A DNA stretch of 64,000 nucleotides from Ypsolopha sequella (lineage: Eukaryota > Arthropoda > Insecta > Lepidoptera > Ypsolophidae): positions 21,770,396 through 21,834,395 of the forward strand of contig OW204005.1 in NCBI GenBank assembly GCA_934047225.1, given 5' to 3'. This document shows, piece by piece, positions 42,265-51,479 of this stretch. Within the stretch, counting starts at the first letter, position 1. Each line of letters opens with the position of its first letter. The notes below the pieces were generated by a model. That model was not told the DNA's origin, searched no databases, and was given only the letters and a program-made list of their open reading frames with translations. Made by a program: the position numbers and the translations under genes.

Positions 42265-42345
42265 TTCTCTAATGGACTCGGGGTTGTTGAGTGCCTGCTC
42301 GATGGGCAGGATTCGAACGTCCGGCGTCGTAACGACTGAGCCACT
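42265..42345 (-). repeat. tRNA-like fragment
   Basis: On the minus strand, TACGCAGTGGCTCAGTCGTT (A-box-like) and ACGTTCGAATCCTGCCCATC (B-box-like) are at tRNA spacing. The anticodon arm does not fold and the acceptor ends do not pair. SINE remnant or tRNA pseudogene. Confidence 0.5.
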
Positions 42346-42600
42346 GCGTATTATTATTATAACTAGTTACTCAGTATATCCTTTGTCTCTGCAATGCACC
42401 AGTACCGCCAGTATTGCACTTGGCAAAGGACTAGGAGTACATGGTGCTTATGTATTCTGTGACTAGAGTTCTCTAAGTAAAATACCTACTTTGCAGTTCA
42501 CTTAGATGTTGCACCGAAAGATATTTTATTTTGTATTTTACATTAGGAAACTAACAGTTATTTATAATTTTTTAAAATACATATTATTATAGCCGACTCT

Positions 42601-43158
42601 GAAGGCTTTAAGTTTAGTTTTAGTGCTGTCAAAACTAAATTTTCTTCATTGCAAAAAAAATCTTAAGGGGGTATGTCGTCAGAATGGACATATTTTGATG
42701 TTATTTATCTGCTGTTCAAAAGAAGTCCCAAGTTGAATAAATTAGTATAAAAATTTTGGGACTTTTTTCTAGATTATGGGCTATCAGCAACGCGATTGGA
42801 GGAATTTCACTCGATATAAATAATTACTGAAATGAGGTCTAAATTTACACTTTCTTTGATATTCTGACAAATCGGGATAGCATACAGACTTCAAAAATAT
42901 TTATTTAGATGGGTTTCAATAATATCTAAATTACTGGTTATGGAAATTTTCATAGCTATTTTAGTTATTATTTTATTAATTTAAAACCGACCTTTTGTAA
43001 ATTTTCCCGGATAACGTCCCTCTCGCACGACGGATCTTTCCACCTGGAGTAACGGGGACCTCTGCACGGACGATATATCACCTTAAGTGTTAGACTTAGA
43101 AGCTAAATTACTTTGGAATAATTCAAGTTTTGACAGCACTAAAACTAATATAAAGTTT
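42601..43158. mobile_element. Foldback repeat containing a TTAA/GGCG-type MITE
   Basis: Outer arms TTTTAGTGCTGTCAAAACTA and TAGTTTTAGTGCTGTCAAAA (minus). The diverged MITE (42667-43082, flanked by TTAA at 42663-42666 and 43083-43086) splits it. The copy at 53510-53642 lacks the MITE and has one TTAA at the corresponding place. Confidence 0.75.
42667..43082 (-). mobile_element. Diverged TTAA/GGCG-family MITE
   Basis: Ends GGGGGTATGTCGTC and (minus) GGTGATATATCGTCCGTGCA. Internal blocks AGCAACGCGATTGGAGGAAT, TTCACTCGATATAAATAATT, TTTTATTAATTTAAAACCGA and CCTCTCGCACGACGGATC are diverged forms of those in 19420-19841. The closest relative is 47811-48226. Confidence 0.7.
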
Positions 43159-43179
43159 AATAGATCGTAAGTGTCAGGG

Positions 43180-43364
43180 CAAAGCGTCAGATAGCACACG
43201 CATAGGAAAAAGTCCTAAAAATACAAATATATAATTATTTTGGAAGTCCCTATATACCAACTTAATTAGAACCTTTATATATACGTTTTATATAGAGTTT
43301 AATAGACCGCAAGTGTTAAGTTAAGTTGGTCTTCATAACTGCAAGTGGAATTATTAACCATGTT
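43180..43364. other. Unassigned non-coding stretch
   Basis: Contains two similar words TATAAAGTTTAATAGATCGT and TATAGAGTTTAATAGACCGC about 140 bp apart; otherwise unrecognised. Confidence 0.3.
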
Positions 43365-44005
43365 TTAAGAGTTCCGTACCCGTATTGTGTGGTGGTACGG
43401 AACCCTTTGTGCACGAGTCCGACTCGCACTTGGCCGGTTTTGGTGTGCGTAAAAAAAACAACTCATTTACATTCGACTCGGAGCTGATTAATCACAGGGG
43501 AACTACAATATCCGGTCCGTCCATTTAACGAATAATGGCTGCCGATACAAGCTCACTGTGATTTTTGGGCGCGTGAGATGAATCAAAAACCCTTCCAAGT
43601 GCGTTTCGGGCCACGCGCAGTGTAGGGTTCCGTAGTTGCCCTGCACAATATGCGGATTTCTTCTCCAAGTACATTTTATAAGTTTGTCGACTAATACAGA
43701 TCGCGCCAAACTTCTAGAACGCTCGGAAGTTGCTCTTCCCAAGAACGGCCCATACATTTTGTTCATGCTGATGCGAATCGCCCCGTGTTTAAAGGGGACT
43801 AAAAGTTTGGCGCGATCTGTACTTGTTAACTTGTAAAGCCTTCTTAGCTGTGATAGTTTTCCTTTTAATTTCGTTATGTATACTACTCCCGTGATTTTTT
43901 CAGGTCTCCAAATACAACCGTTTCGCTGTCAGGGCCCCGGACAGACAGACGGACATGGCGAATTTATAAGGGTTCCTTGTTGTTGACTACGGAACCCTAA
44001 AAAGT
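43365..44005. mobile_element. RTE LINE tail pieces around a small foldback
   Basis: Plus-strand RTE tail GGTACGGAACCCTTTGTGCA, GAGTCCGACTCGCACTTGGC at 43392-43440; minus-strand RTE piece at 43930-44003 (GGACAGACAGACGGACATGG, CTACGGAACCCTAAAAA). Between them 43695-43821 is a hairpin TACAGATCGCGCCAAACTT / AAGTTTGGCGCGATCTGTA. Short frames here are not conserved. Confidence 0.6.
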
Positions 44006-44071
44006 CATATGTTGACCAGGGTCACTACAATGGTAATAAAGAAAACCACAAGTTAAAACGGAACATACCTA

Positions 44072-44331
44072 TACAACGTGTAACAGAAAGGTGTAACCAT
44101 ATTTGAAGAGCTTATTCAGTCAATGGTATAGAACAACTTTTACTATGGAGCCAACTCTGAAATCTCGAAAAAAAAATCTGCCCTTCCATACATTTCAGCC
44201 GAGCGGCATTGCATTTTTCTATGAGACAGTACATTTTTTTTTATGTACAGGGCTCGCTCCATAGTAAAAGTTGTTCTATACCATTGACTGAATAAGCTCT
44301 TCAAATATGGTTACACCTTTCTGTTACACAT
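44072..44331. mobile_element. TACAACGTGTAACAG foldback MITE, copy 2
   Basis: TACAACGTGTAACAGAAAGG at the left, CACCTTTCTGTTACACA at the right, with arms through TCAGTCAATGGTATAGAACA. The centre has CCATACATTTCAGCCGAGCG. Confidence 0.8.
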
Positions 44332-44340
44332 TCTGTTACA

Positions 44341-44496
44341 TTAGTAGTGTTATTAAAACAATTAAAAAAAAATTTAACTCGATATATTTCGGCCCTCGGT
44401 ATGGGCCGTCATCATTTCGACTGATGACGGCCCCATACCGAGGGCCGAAATATATCGAGTTAAAATTTTTTTAAATTGTTTTAATAACACTACTAA
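44341..44496. mobile_element. Near-perfect 156-bp palindrome with hammerhead-like motif
   Basis: Arms of about 70 bp pair from TTAGTAGTGTTATTAAAACA inward through CTCGATATATTTCGGCCCTC. On the plus strand 44421-44456 reads CTGATGAC, a GGCCC...GGGCC hairpin, GAAA, then TATATC. Same plan as 14332-14353 and 11542-11570 but different stem sequence, so the similarity is structural. Confidence 0.6.
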
Positions 44497-44589
44497 TGCA
44501 AAGCTAGTAAAAGTTAAATATAATATATTTATAAACATTCTGTTACAGACAGACATACAAAAAGACGGATAAAAATTCTAAAAACTGTA

Positions 44590-44875
44590 GTTTTTGCCTC
44601 ATCAGCCCGTATTCGTCCACTGCTGGACATAGGCCTCCCCAATATTACGCCACTCTTGGCGGTCCTCAGTCATCCTCATCCAGCCGCCACCCGCAACGTC
44701 CTTCAGATCGTCAGTCCAGCAGGCACGAGGGCGGCCTACGCTACGCTTTGCTGTACGTGGTCTCCATTCCAATGCCTTACGACACCAACAGTCATCACGT
44801 CGGCAAGAAATTTAGCCAGTCCACTGCCACTTTAACTTACTGATTCGGCAGGCTATGTCGCACCGAGAAAATATT
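44590..44875 (-). pseudogene. RTE reverse transcriptase C-terminal fragment
   Basis: The minus strand gives the same protein end as 38385-38675: LKWQWTG-like start near 44830, GRPRACWTDDLKDVAGGGWM, then EAYVQQ at 44620-44640 followed by a stop. The region around TTTCTTGCCGACGTGATGAC keeps RRDD-W. Lacks upstream domains. Confidence 0.75.
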
Positions 44876-44879
44876 CTGG

Positions 44880-45254
44880 TTCCGTTAACCTGAATATAGT
44901 TCATTTAAACAGAAAACACTATGAAACCACGTATAGCGGATGTTATGAGGGTTCTTTGTACTAAATTTCATTTCGACATTCCTATTAATACATCTACAAA
45001 TTAATAATTAATTTAGTTTCGCTCACAAGTGCAACGTACTAACCACGTTTTATTAACAGGCTTAAAAAATGCGATGTTGCCGCTTCGTGCAGGTTACTGA
45101 CATGTAGTAATACTAGAAGGGAAGGTGCACACTTGGAACACGATTTATTTTGTTCGAGAAAACAAATTTCTGTAAACAGAAATATTTTCTCGAAATTGTT
45201 TTTTTTATGGCTTTGTAGAGGTATTCCCTACATGTGGTTTCATTTTCTGAGCAG
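44880..45254. other. Unassigned non-coding stretch
   Basis: No gene or element recognised; AAATATTTTCTCGAAAT-like words near 45160-45200 form a weak hairpin with CGAGAAAACAAATTT. Confidence 0.25.
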
Positions 45255-45417
45255 TGGGTCTACCGCGTAATTCTCATTTTCATCAACATCAACTTGAGAT
45301 TGAAACTTGACGTGCGTGCGACGACGCCCGCCTAACATGCCATCTCTTTTGCACGCGTTGAATTTCGCATGCATTTGCTTGAAGTTGATACAAATGAGAA
45401 TTGCGCGGTAGAGCCCC
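45255..45417. mobile_element. Short foldback MITE (GGGTCTACCGCG ends), copy 2
   Basis: Nearly identical to 1174-1337 across the whole length, including TTGACGTGCGTGCGACGACG and TTTTGCACGCGTTGAATTTC, but in different flanking DNA. Confidence 0.75.
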
Positions 45418-45964
45418 TGGTCATCATTACAACCAGTATGTGACGTCTATATTTATTGTTCAGTTTACTTGTACAATCTAATGTATACAATAATTCAAGT
45501 TAACATAACATAATTCTGTTTTTGTTAACCAGGTATTTTTTACAAAACCAACTGGTAGTATTGTTAAAATATTTTTTCTCCGTGCGGTCACCTTCGATCT
45601 TTGACGGATATATCTACACAATGTTTTGTGTAGCTCATTTTATTAAACAAAACACGTTGTACTTTCAAGTAATTCTTAACAGTTTTCCCGATACGTACGT
45701 ACGAATATCCGGAAAACTCTGGTGTGTCGGAGCAAGGTTATCATTGAGCAGACCGGATATACCCCTCGGTGCTTCCCCCTCATCCGGTTTCACCCAGCCC
45801 GGTCTCGGTCCGGATACTTCCCGACGAATGAAACTATTCCGATGATCTGGACGATCGGGGTAGAGGGGAAACTAAGTTTGTTGGAATTGTGGTAGAAATA
45901 AATTTCTATATTTGAGTACTTGGCGATTTATCCATCGCAAGGAGATACAAATTAACATTATCTG
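45418..45964. other. Unassigned non-coding stretch
   Basis: A 107-codon plus frame (45522-45845) ends in a serine/proline-rich GC patch (CCCTCGGTGCTTCCCCCTCA). I recognise no domain, and it is not supported by splice signals or a second copy. Confidence 0.25.
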
Positions 45965-46203
45965 TGTTACTACAAAACGATGTTTAACTTTAGACAGTGT
46001 TTAAATCTGTTGTTGTCGCCTTTTTTTTCATATTGTAAAAGAGTGACAGCAACAGATTTAAACACTGTCTAAAGTTAAACACACTTTTGTGGTAAGACCG
46101 TATCGGTAAATCTGTTGCTGTCACTCTTTTACAATATGAAAAAAAAGGTGACAACGACAGATTTAAACACTGTCTAAAGTTAAACACTGTTTTGTAGTAA
46201 CAC
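45965..46203. mobile_element. Doubly nested palindrome
   Basis: Outer arms TGTTACTACAAAACGATGTT and TGTTACTACAAAACAGTGTT (minus). Inside, CATATTGTAAAAGAGTGACA pairs with TGTCACTCTTTTACAATATG, and TTTAAATCTGTTGTTGTCGC pairs with GACAACGACAGATTTAAA. Almost all 239 bp can pair. The word AACAGATTTAAACACTGTCT occurs in related forms in both orientations. Confidence 0.75.
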
Positions 46204-46281
46204 CGTATATCTTTAGGGTCGGGTTACTTTTCTATGGAACAGCTGAATTTTTTTTTGCGGTTCGAGGGTTGGGTTTATTGT

Positions 46282-46400
46282 AAACTAGCGACCCGCCCCG
46301 GCTTCGCACGGGTGCAATGCTGATACTCAATATACTACAGAATGTCTTTATATACAACGTTCACAGCTTTTGTAATGTATTTAAGGTACTTAATTGGATA
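46282..46400 (+). repeat. ACTAGCGACCCGCCCCGGC dispersed repeat
   Basis: AAACTAGCGACCCGCCCCGG followed by CTTCGCACGGGTGCAATGCT and ATACTACAGAATG. I recognise it as a common lepidopteran dispersed repeat end; its parent element is not certain. Confidence 0.55.
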
Positions 46401-46472
46401 AGAATTGTAATGTTGTATTGCTTAAAATCGTTTGGTAAATAAGCCGTAATGGTTATTGTGGATTATCCTTAA

Positions 46473-46888
46473 GGCGATATGCGAAAAAAATACGGGTGTT
46501 TCTTTTCTGTGTATTTCATGAAATACACGGAAAATTATAATCAGTTTCTGGTATATGCATTTTGATTATATAATCTAGGGTTTTGAAATTGGAAAACATG
46601 TTTGGATAAATTTTACTTGATAGAAATAATTGTTGAAATGAGGTCTTCAAACACACTTTTTCTCCTCGTTTGACGATTAGGAACCATATACAGAACTCAA
46701 ACATATTTTATTAGGTGTGTTTCAACAATATCTAGAGATTTGATATTTGAAATTTTGCTAGCTATTTTAGTTTTTTTATAAAAATTATAAAACTAACATT
46801 TTTCGATTTCGCTCTGAATCCGCCCCTCTCGCACTGCGCAATTTTTCGCTTGGAGTGACGGTGACAAAAATAAAATTCGCATAGCCTC
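46473..46888. mobile_element. TTAA/GGCG MITE, subfamily with GGCGATATGCGAAAAAAATA end
   Basis: TTAA at 46469-46472 and 46889-46892. Blocks AACATGTTTGGATAAATTTT, TTGATAGAAATAATTGTTGA and TCGCACTGCGCAATTTTTCG are diverged forms of the main family. Fragments of the same subfamily are at 35167-35400 and 32640-32707. Confidence 0.7.
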
Positions 46889-47050
46889 TTAAGAGATAGA
46901 CATATAGGTACCATCGTCAACTTTTTTGTAGACCTTTTTAAGGTGTACAATACTGTTGTACATTATTTTAATCTATCTCGTAGGGTTCAGCCAGCGTTTG
47001 CAATGTAAGCGCAAAAAATGTGTTTATTTACGACATCACATTAGAAACAA

Positions 47051-47331
47051 ACTAGATTGGAGAAATTCGGCTCGATAAAAATATTTATGGAAATGAGGTC
47101 TGAAATGTTTAACAATTATTTGGAATGACATATGGATTGCGATTATATTTTATTAAATGGGTTTTAACAGTGTCTAGGACCTGGTGAAACAACATTTTGA
47201 TAACAACTTTAGTACATTTTATATTAATAAAAAACCGACTTTTTGCTATTTTTCCACGAATCCGTCCCTCTTGCACTGAGGATTTTTTCGCATATGGAGT
47301 AACAGGGACGCAAAAACTTTTACATATCGCC
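47051..47331 (-). mobile_element. TTAA/GGCG MITE, left-truncated
   Basis: Right end TTTTACATATCGCC followed by TTAA (47332-47335). Internal blocks as in 19420-19841, but the left end stops near TAGATTGGAGAAATTCGGCT, so about 120 bp including the left TTAA are lost. Confidence 0.75.
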
Positions 47332-47335
47332 TTAA

Positions 47336-47687
47336 TGGCAATGTACAAACTTTTATTTATATAAAGAAATTGAAATATTTACCTATTTAAGGCGAGGGTA
47401 TCCGGATAAATTGGTCTTGCTCCGACGCTTTCACTTTGCACTTGTCTGTCATGCTCAGTGGAAGCGGGCCGCGCAGAAATCTCGAGATTTCAAAGTGTTT
47501 TTATTTATTATTTTGGAATGAGAACGATGAGTTTTTCACAAATTAATTTCACAAATTCGGCGTTTTTTGAATATCTCGCCATTTGGCACCTCTTGATGGA
47601 AGATGGGTCGGAGTACGGTGTGGGGGGGCGGAAAACATATATAAACATGTGTGCAAAGAAAAGAGACACCTAAAGCATTTATAAGAC
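47336..47687. other. Unassigned non-coding stretch
   Basis: Overlapping short frames of 71 and 120 codons on opposite strands show no domain. A patch CGGGTGTGGGGGGGCGG-like sequence near 47620 is G-rich. Nothing else recognised. Confidence 0.25.
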
Positions 47688-48294
47688 AGCTGAGCGGTAT
47701 GGCCCACCTTAAGGGATTTATTATTATTAACAAATAAAAGTTAATTTTTTGGTTACTTTGTGATATTTCGACCCTAGAATGTGGCAGCTGAGTGGTATGG
47801 CCCACCTTAAGGTGATATACCGTGCTAGCAAAGGTCCCCGTTGCTCCAGGCAGAAAGACCCGCAGTGCGAAAGGGACGGAATCGGGGAAAATTGTCAAAA
47901 AGTCGGTTTTAAATTAATGCAAAATTAACTAAAATAGTTACAAAAAATTCCATAACCAGTAATTTAGGTGTAGTTAAAACCCATCTAAATAAATATTTTT
48001 CAAGTCTGTATGCTATCCTAATTTGTCAGAATATCAAAAAAAGTGTAAATTTAGACCCGATTTCAATAATTATTTCTATCGTACGAAATTCCTCCTATCG
48101 CGTTTCTGATAGACCAAAATCTAGTAAAAGGTCCCAAAATTGTTACACTAATTTATTTTACTTGGAAATTCATTAAAAGAGCAGATAAATAACTTCAAAA
48201 AGTGTCAATTTTCACGGTATAGCCCCTTAAGGGATTAATTAACAAATAAAAGTTAATTTTTTGTTTACTTTGTGATATTTTGACCCTAGATTAT
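47688..48294. repeat. Local duplication, one copy with a TTAA MITE insertion
   Basis: Bases 47688-47780 (CAGCTGAGCGGTATGGCCCA, CCTTAAGGGATTTATT, AAATAAAAGTTAATTTTTTG) recur as 47783-47806 plus 48231-48294. The second copy is split at its TTAA by the MITE 47811-48226; the first copy is the uninterrupted version with a single TTAA. Confidence 0.75.
47811..48226 (+). mobile_element. Diverged TTAA/GGCG-family MITE
   Basis: TTAA at 47807-47810 and 48227-48230. Blocks GCAGTGCGAAAGGGACGGAA, AAAAAGTCGGTTTTAAATTA, AACCAGTAATTTAGG and TCCTATCGCGTTTCTGATAG match 42667-43082 inverted. Ends GGTGATATACCGTGC and TCACGGTATAGCCCC. Confidence 0.75.
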
Positions 48295-48597
48295 GATTTT
48301 GATAAAAATTAAAACAAACTAATTACGTAGATCAGAGAGGAGTAGCCCACATGTAACCCTCACGCGTGTACAAATGACCGGTCACAGGGACCCCAGACCG
48401 CTGACAGATTTCTGGGTTAATAAGGCTGGGGAGACACTCGGCCGTCGTTAGCCCGTCGCTGGCCTGTGTTTAAAATGTAATTTAGGTTGTGTCGGACGGG
48501 AATGATTTCGCTTTTGTAAATTGCTGTAATACTTTACACGGTTCACACTATACCTATACTTAAAATCTTGTGTTTAATTGGTTAAAAAAAAGAGATT
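48295..48597. other. Unassigned non-coding stretch
   Basis: No gene or repeat recognised; GC-balanced around 48350-48480. Confidence 0.2.
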
Positions 48598-49189
48598 TTT
48601 TATTTATTATTTATTTATTATTTACATTTATACTACACAATCTTTACAGGCTAACCTAATGCGATTGGTAACAAATTATATTTAAAGCAGTTTTTGCGAA
48701 CTCCGTCAAAGAACAACTAAACAAATCGGTATCCGTAAGGTTGTCGATTCAGTTGAAAAGATGGAGTGCCTTTACAACAGGTGACTCTTTAAGAACATTA
48801 GTGCGCGCATGCTGCACGCAAAACAACTTATGATTTCTCGCGCGAAGATAGTTATCCGGCACAAACAGCTTCAAGGACGCTAGCAACCGCGGATTGAACA
48901 ATATACCTCGCAAAACTTTAAAAAGATAAATTAGTAGCGCCAGGTCTCTCCTCACTTCCAACTTATTATATCCAACCATACCTATAGCAAATAGGGTTGG
49001 ATACATAAGTGGATAGTATGGATAAACACCATAATTTTTTAAATACAGCCAGCGAACAAACTTGTTTTGAATCTTTTCCACCATGTGACTATATTTAGTC
49101 TCATGGGGATTCCAGATAATTGCACTACTTTCTAAATTACTGCGTACTAAGGCATTATAAAGAGCTTTTACGGCTAGCATGCTATTGAT
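48598..49189 (-). pseudogene. Jockey-like LINE reverse transcriptase C-terminus with premature stop
   Basis: The minus-strand frame contains AVKALYNALVRSNLESSAII, WNPHETKYSHMVEKIQNKFV, RRDLALLIYLFKVLRGI and ALHLFN, the thumb/C-terminal segment of jockey-type polymerases (LVRxxLExxxxIWNP, IExIQxxFxR). A TGA at 48749-48751 interrupts it; the same frame then continues about 30 codons to a TAG at 48656-48658, where such proteins usually end. The 3' end carries a TAAA/TAA tail (48598-48622). The catalytic core is missing: 5'-truncated and inactive. Confidence 0.8.
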
Positions 49190-49204
49190 AAAATTTGATT
49201 TTGA

Positions 49205-49330
49205 ATTGATAAAATATTGATGATCTTTGCTAAGTTTCTTGCCTTTCCTCTTAGCAAGACTAATCCAATGGACGGAGTTAGGCATATATTTATTATATGT
49301 ATTGCATATATTTATAATATAATTTATTCC
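49205..49330 (+). mobile_element. Fragment of the TTTGAATTTG-tailed LINE UTR
   Basis: GATCTTTGCTAAGTTTCTTG, CTCTTAGCAAGACTAATCCA and ATGGACGGAGTTAGGCATAT correspond to 1817-1890. On the minus strand it opens into the neighbouring LINE frame, so the apparent 178-codon protein there is a chimera of two unrelated repeats. Confidence 0.65.
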
Positions 49331-49614
49331 TTATTCCTAATTTTTTTCAAGTGTATTTTTTTAAATTAAATTTGAGTAAACCCAACCGTCATTACTTCCC
49401 TGTGTATTTCCCCATATTATTATTCATTACATAAAACTAATACTTATACACATATATTATTTAATTACTTATATTACATGAAAACCGACCTGTAATAAGT
49501 GTATACTATGCCTATATTACATAAATAAATATATTTAATTTCATTTCAAAATTTCTTTTTTTAGCCAATATTTGCTATTCAAAAACTGTTTTGAGGAGAA
49601 GCTTTCCTGTGCAC
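49331..49614. other. Unassigned AT-rich stretch
   Basis: Bases 49440-49560 end ATTACATAAATAAATATATT, TAATTTCATTTCAAAA and may be another LINE tail, but no diagnostic sequence is seen. Confidence 0.25.
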
Positions 49615-49700
49615 TGTAGGGAGTGAACCTACGACCTCTAGATTGGCAGGTGTGCGCTCTACCATCTCTGTCACAGAGAGTATTTCTGGGCCATGATGCC
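49615..49700 (-). repeat. tRNA-like fragment (SINE head or tRNA pseudogene)
   Basis: Minus strand: GACAGAGATGGTAGAGCGCA (A-box TGGTAGAGC), then CTAGAGGTCGTAGGTTCACT (B-box-like GGTTCACTCC). A-box to B-box spacing fits a tRNA, but the flanks do not form an acceptor stem. Not a functional tRNA. Confidence 0.5.
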
Positions 49701-49732
49701 CTGGTACTCTGCAACTATAACCTCAGCTCATA

Positions 49733-50115
49733 GGGGCGCCGTCCATTAATCACGTGATGTTTTTTAGCAACTTTTTAACCCCCCCCCCCCCCCCCCCTCC
49801 CCCATGGTGATACGTGGTGAGGTTTTAGACTACCCCTCCCCCCCTACTCAAAATCACGTGTATTTTTTTGGTACAATGTATATTAAAAAATTCAGAATAT
49901 ATATCTTTAAATATATCTATAAATATAATCTATAATTGCTTAGTAACGGCGAGTTAAGGTCACGCACCGTTTTTTGGTTAAAAAATTGCGCGTTCAAAGA
50001 AAAAATAAATACACATGATGTCTCACTACACCTCCCCTCCTCCCTAGTGATATTTGGTGATTTTTTCCGAACCCCCTCCCCCCTTTCGAGCCTCACGTGA
50101 TTAATGGACGACCCC
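49733..50115. mobile_element. MITE with GGGGCGCCGTCCATTAATCA ends and poly-C tract
   Basis: Right end (minus strand) GGGGTCGTCCATTAATCACG; ATA flanks both ends (49730-49732, 50116-50118). Next to the left end is an uninterrupted run of about 19-20 C (49781-49799), and the right side has CCCCCTCCCCCC. The frames across it are repeat artefacts. Confidence 0.65.
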
Positions 50116-50118
50116 ATA

Positions 50119-50807
50119 GCTCAGTAGTTTTCGAGTTAAGCTGCAAACAGATGGCAAAATTAAGTTATAATTTCGGCATCGTCAAGCTATCATGTATACG
50201 TTTTGAGGACACTTTCCTGAAGTACTGAGAACATTTGTACATCGTAAACCCTCCCCGATCGCACATACGCGAATGTGTTCTTACTTCCCTTCGGTATAAA
50301 GTGTAAAATGCAGTGCAGTGTAGTTGCAAGTTTGGAAGATTTCGCGCCACTTGTTGCACCGCTTACAGTCTTGTCTAAAGCTATTTGCTCATCGATAATT
50401 TCTTCAAGTTTAGGACGAGAACTTTTTAACGGCTGACGGACAGGAATATTTTGTTAGCTATGCTTCACAAAAGGTGACTTTACATGATATATATAGCCAT
50501 ATTCATACTGAAGACTCGATAAGTGGTCCGGACCAAGGCGACACGTTCGTTGTTTATAGCTCGTATATTAAATAATTTGTGTTATCCCCTGAAGTAGGAT
50601 TAGTTTCCGAAACCGGTTGGGAAGTGTGAAACAAATACATAAATTTATGAAACATATCATACAAGTGTTTGTGTTGAAAATCATGATGCTGGCTATGTTT
50701 CATCTAGTGTCGACAATTGGAAGTATAAATTATGTGTTGACGATTGTTGGCTGTTACAGTTACAGTCTTTATTCGTAAACACCTCTGTCATCCCTTCTCA
50801 GGGGTTG
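50119..50807. other. Mostly unassigned stretch with a MITE-end fragment
   Basis: Bases 50470-50545 (GTGACTTTACATGATATATA, then CATATTCATACTGAAGACTC and GATAAGTGGTCCGGACCAAG) are an eroded arm of a TACAAGGTG foldback. The hammerhead-like motif at 50585-50622 is listed separately. The remainder is unrecognised. Confidence 0.35.
50585..50622 (+). other. Hammerhead-like RNA motif, not in a palindrome
   Basis: TCCC precedes CTGAAGTA (50589-50596), then a GGA...TCC hairpin, GAAA (50609-50612), CCGGTT, and GGGA, which can pair with the initial TCCC as stem I. This is the three-helix order of a hammerhead with a palindromic mini-stem III (ACCGGT). As in the other examples here there are four, not three, bases between CTGA and the hairpin, and the usual GA is GT, so catalysis is doubtful. 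Confidence 0.4.
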
Positions 50808-51308
50808 TAGTGGCGACCAAAGATTTCAAAAGTAAAGATAAGCCCTTACCGTAGTATGACAGCACCAAAATGTTTCCACCTTTAAATGGGTGACGATCAC
50901 ACGTTTGGAATCAGTGCTCATCTGTAGCCTAAGCATGAAAACATCTCCGTATAGTTGCGTTTCAAACTACATCAAAATCGTATGGAATCTGGGATACCGC
51001 TCCAAGCGGACAGTAGCGGAACTAACAGCTACGTATGGCAACCTAAGTTTAGTTTTAACGCAACTATACGGAGATGTTTTCATGCTTAGGCTACTGAACA
51101 CAGTGATAGTTGGACGCCTTAAGTGCACTTAAAGTTAATCATTTTAACAACTTTAGTAGTCTGATCAGTTTGCTGACTGTAGGTAGACAGATTGCGCACT
51201 CATAAGTATGCGCGCGTCGGCATTATGTTAACGCACACATTCAAAAACAATGCAATAGATTTTAGGTGCCAGGGCTCATCTAATCTTTTGAAATCTTTGG
51301 TGGCGACA
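50808..51308. repeat. Nested inverted repeats
   Basis: Outer: GTGGCGACCAAAGATTTCAA (50810) with TTGAAATCTTTGGTGGCGAC (51287). Inner: AGCCTAAGCATGAAAACATC and TCCGTATAGTTGCGTTT (50928-50965) with AACGCAACTATACGGAGATG and TTTTCATGCTTAGGCT (51057-51093). Confidence 0.7.
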
Positions 51309-51340
51309 TGTTATGTATTCTCAACTGTCAAATGTTTAAT

Positions 51341-51416
51341 GAATCACAGGTGCGAGGAGCGTGACATACTGTTTATTCGCAAAAACATCGTGTCACGCTC
51401 CTCGCACCTGTGATTC
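51341..51416. repeat. Perfect short hairpin
   Basis: GAATCACAGGTGCGAGGAGC then GTGACA pairs with TGTCAC then GCTCCTCGCACCTGTGATTC; a 26-bp perfect stem with a 24-base AT-rich loop. It resembles a bare foldback MITE or a hairpin RNA precursor; no second copy seen. Confidence 0.6.
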
Positions 51417-51479
51417 AACTAAGCCGCGTCGCGCGCGATCAAACACTGTGCTATGGGGCCATGTTTCATTATATAATAA

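Noticed and set aside
43503..43836. Opposed 87- and 66-codon frames as small genes
   Set aside because: They overlap a hairpin and RTE pieces; no domain.
48749..49285. Longest minus-strand open frame as a host gene
   Set aside because: Its body is a LINE reverse-transcriptase C-terminus and its first part is antisense of another repeat; no cellular domain.
49615..49700. tRNA gene on the minus strand
   Set aside because: A- and B-box-like words are present but the cloverleaf does not close.
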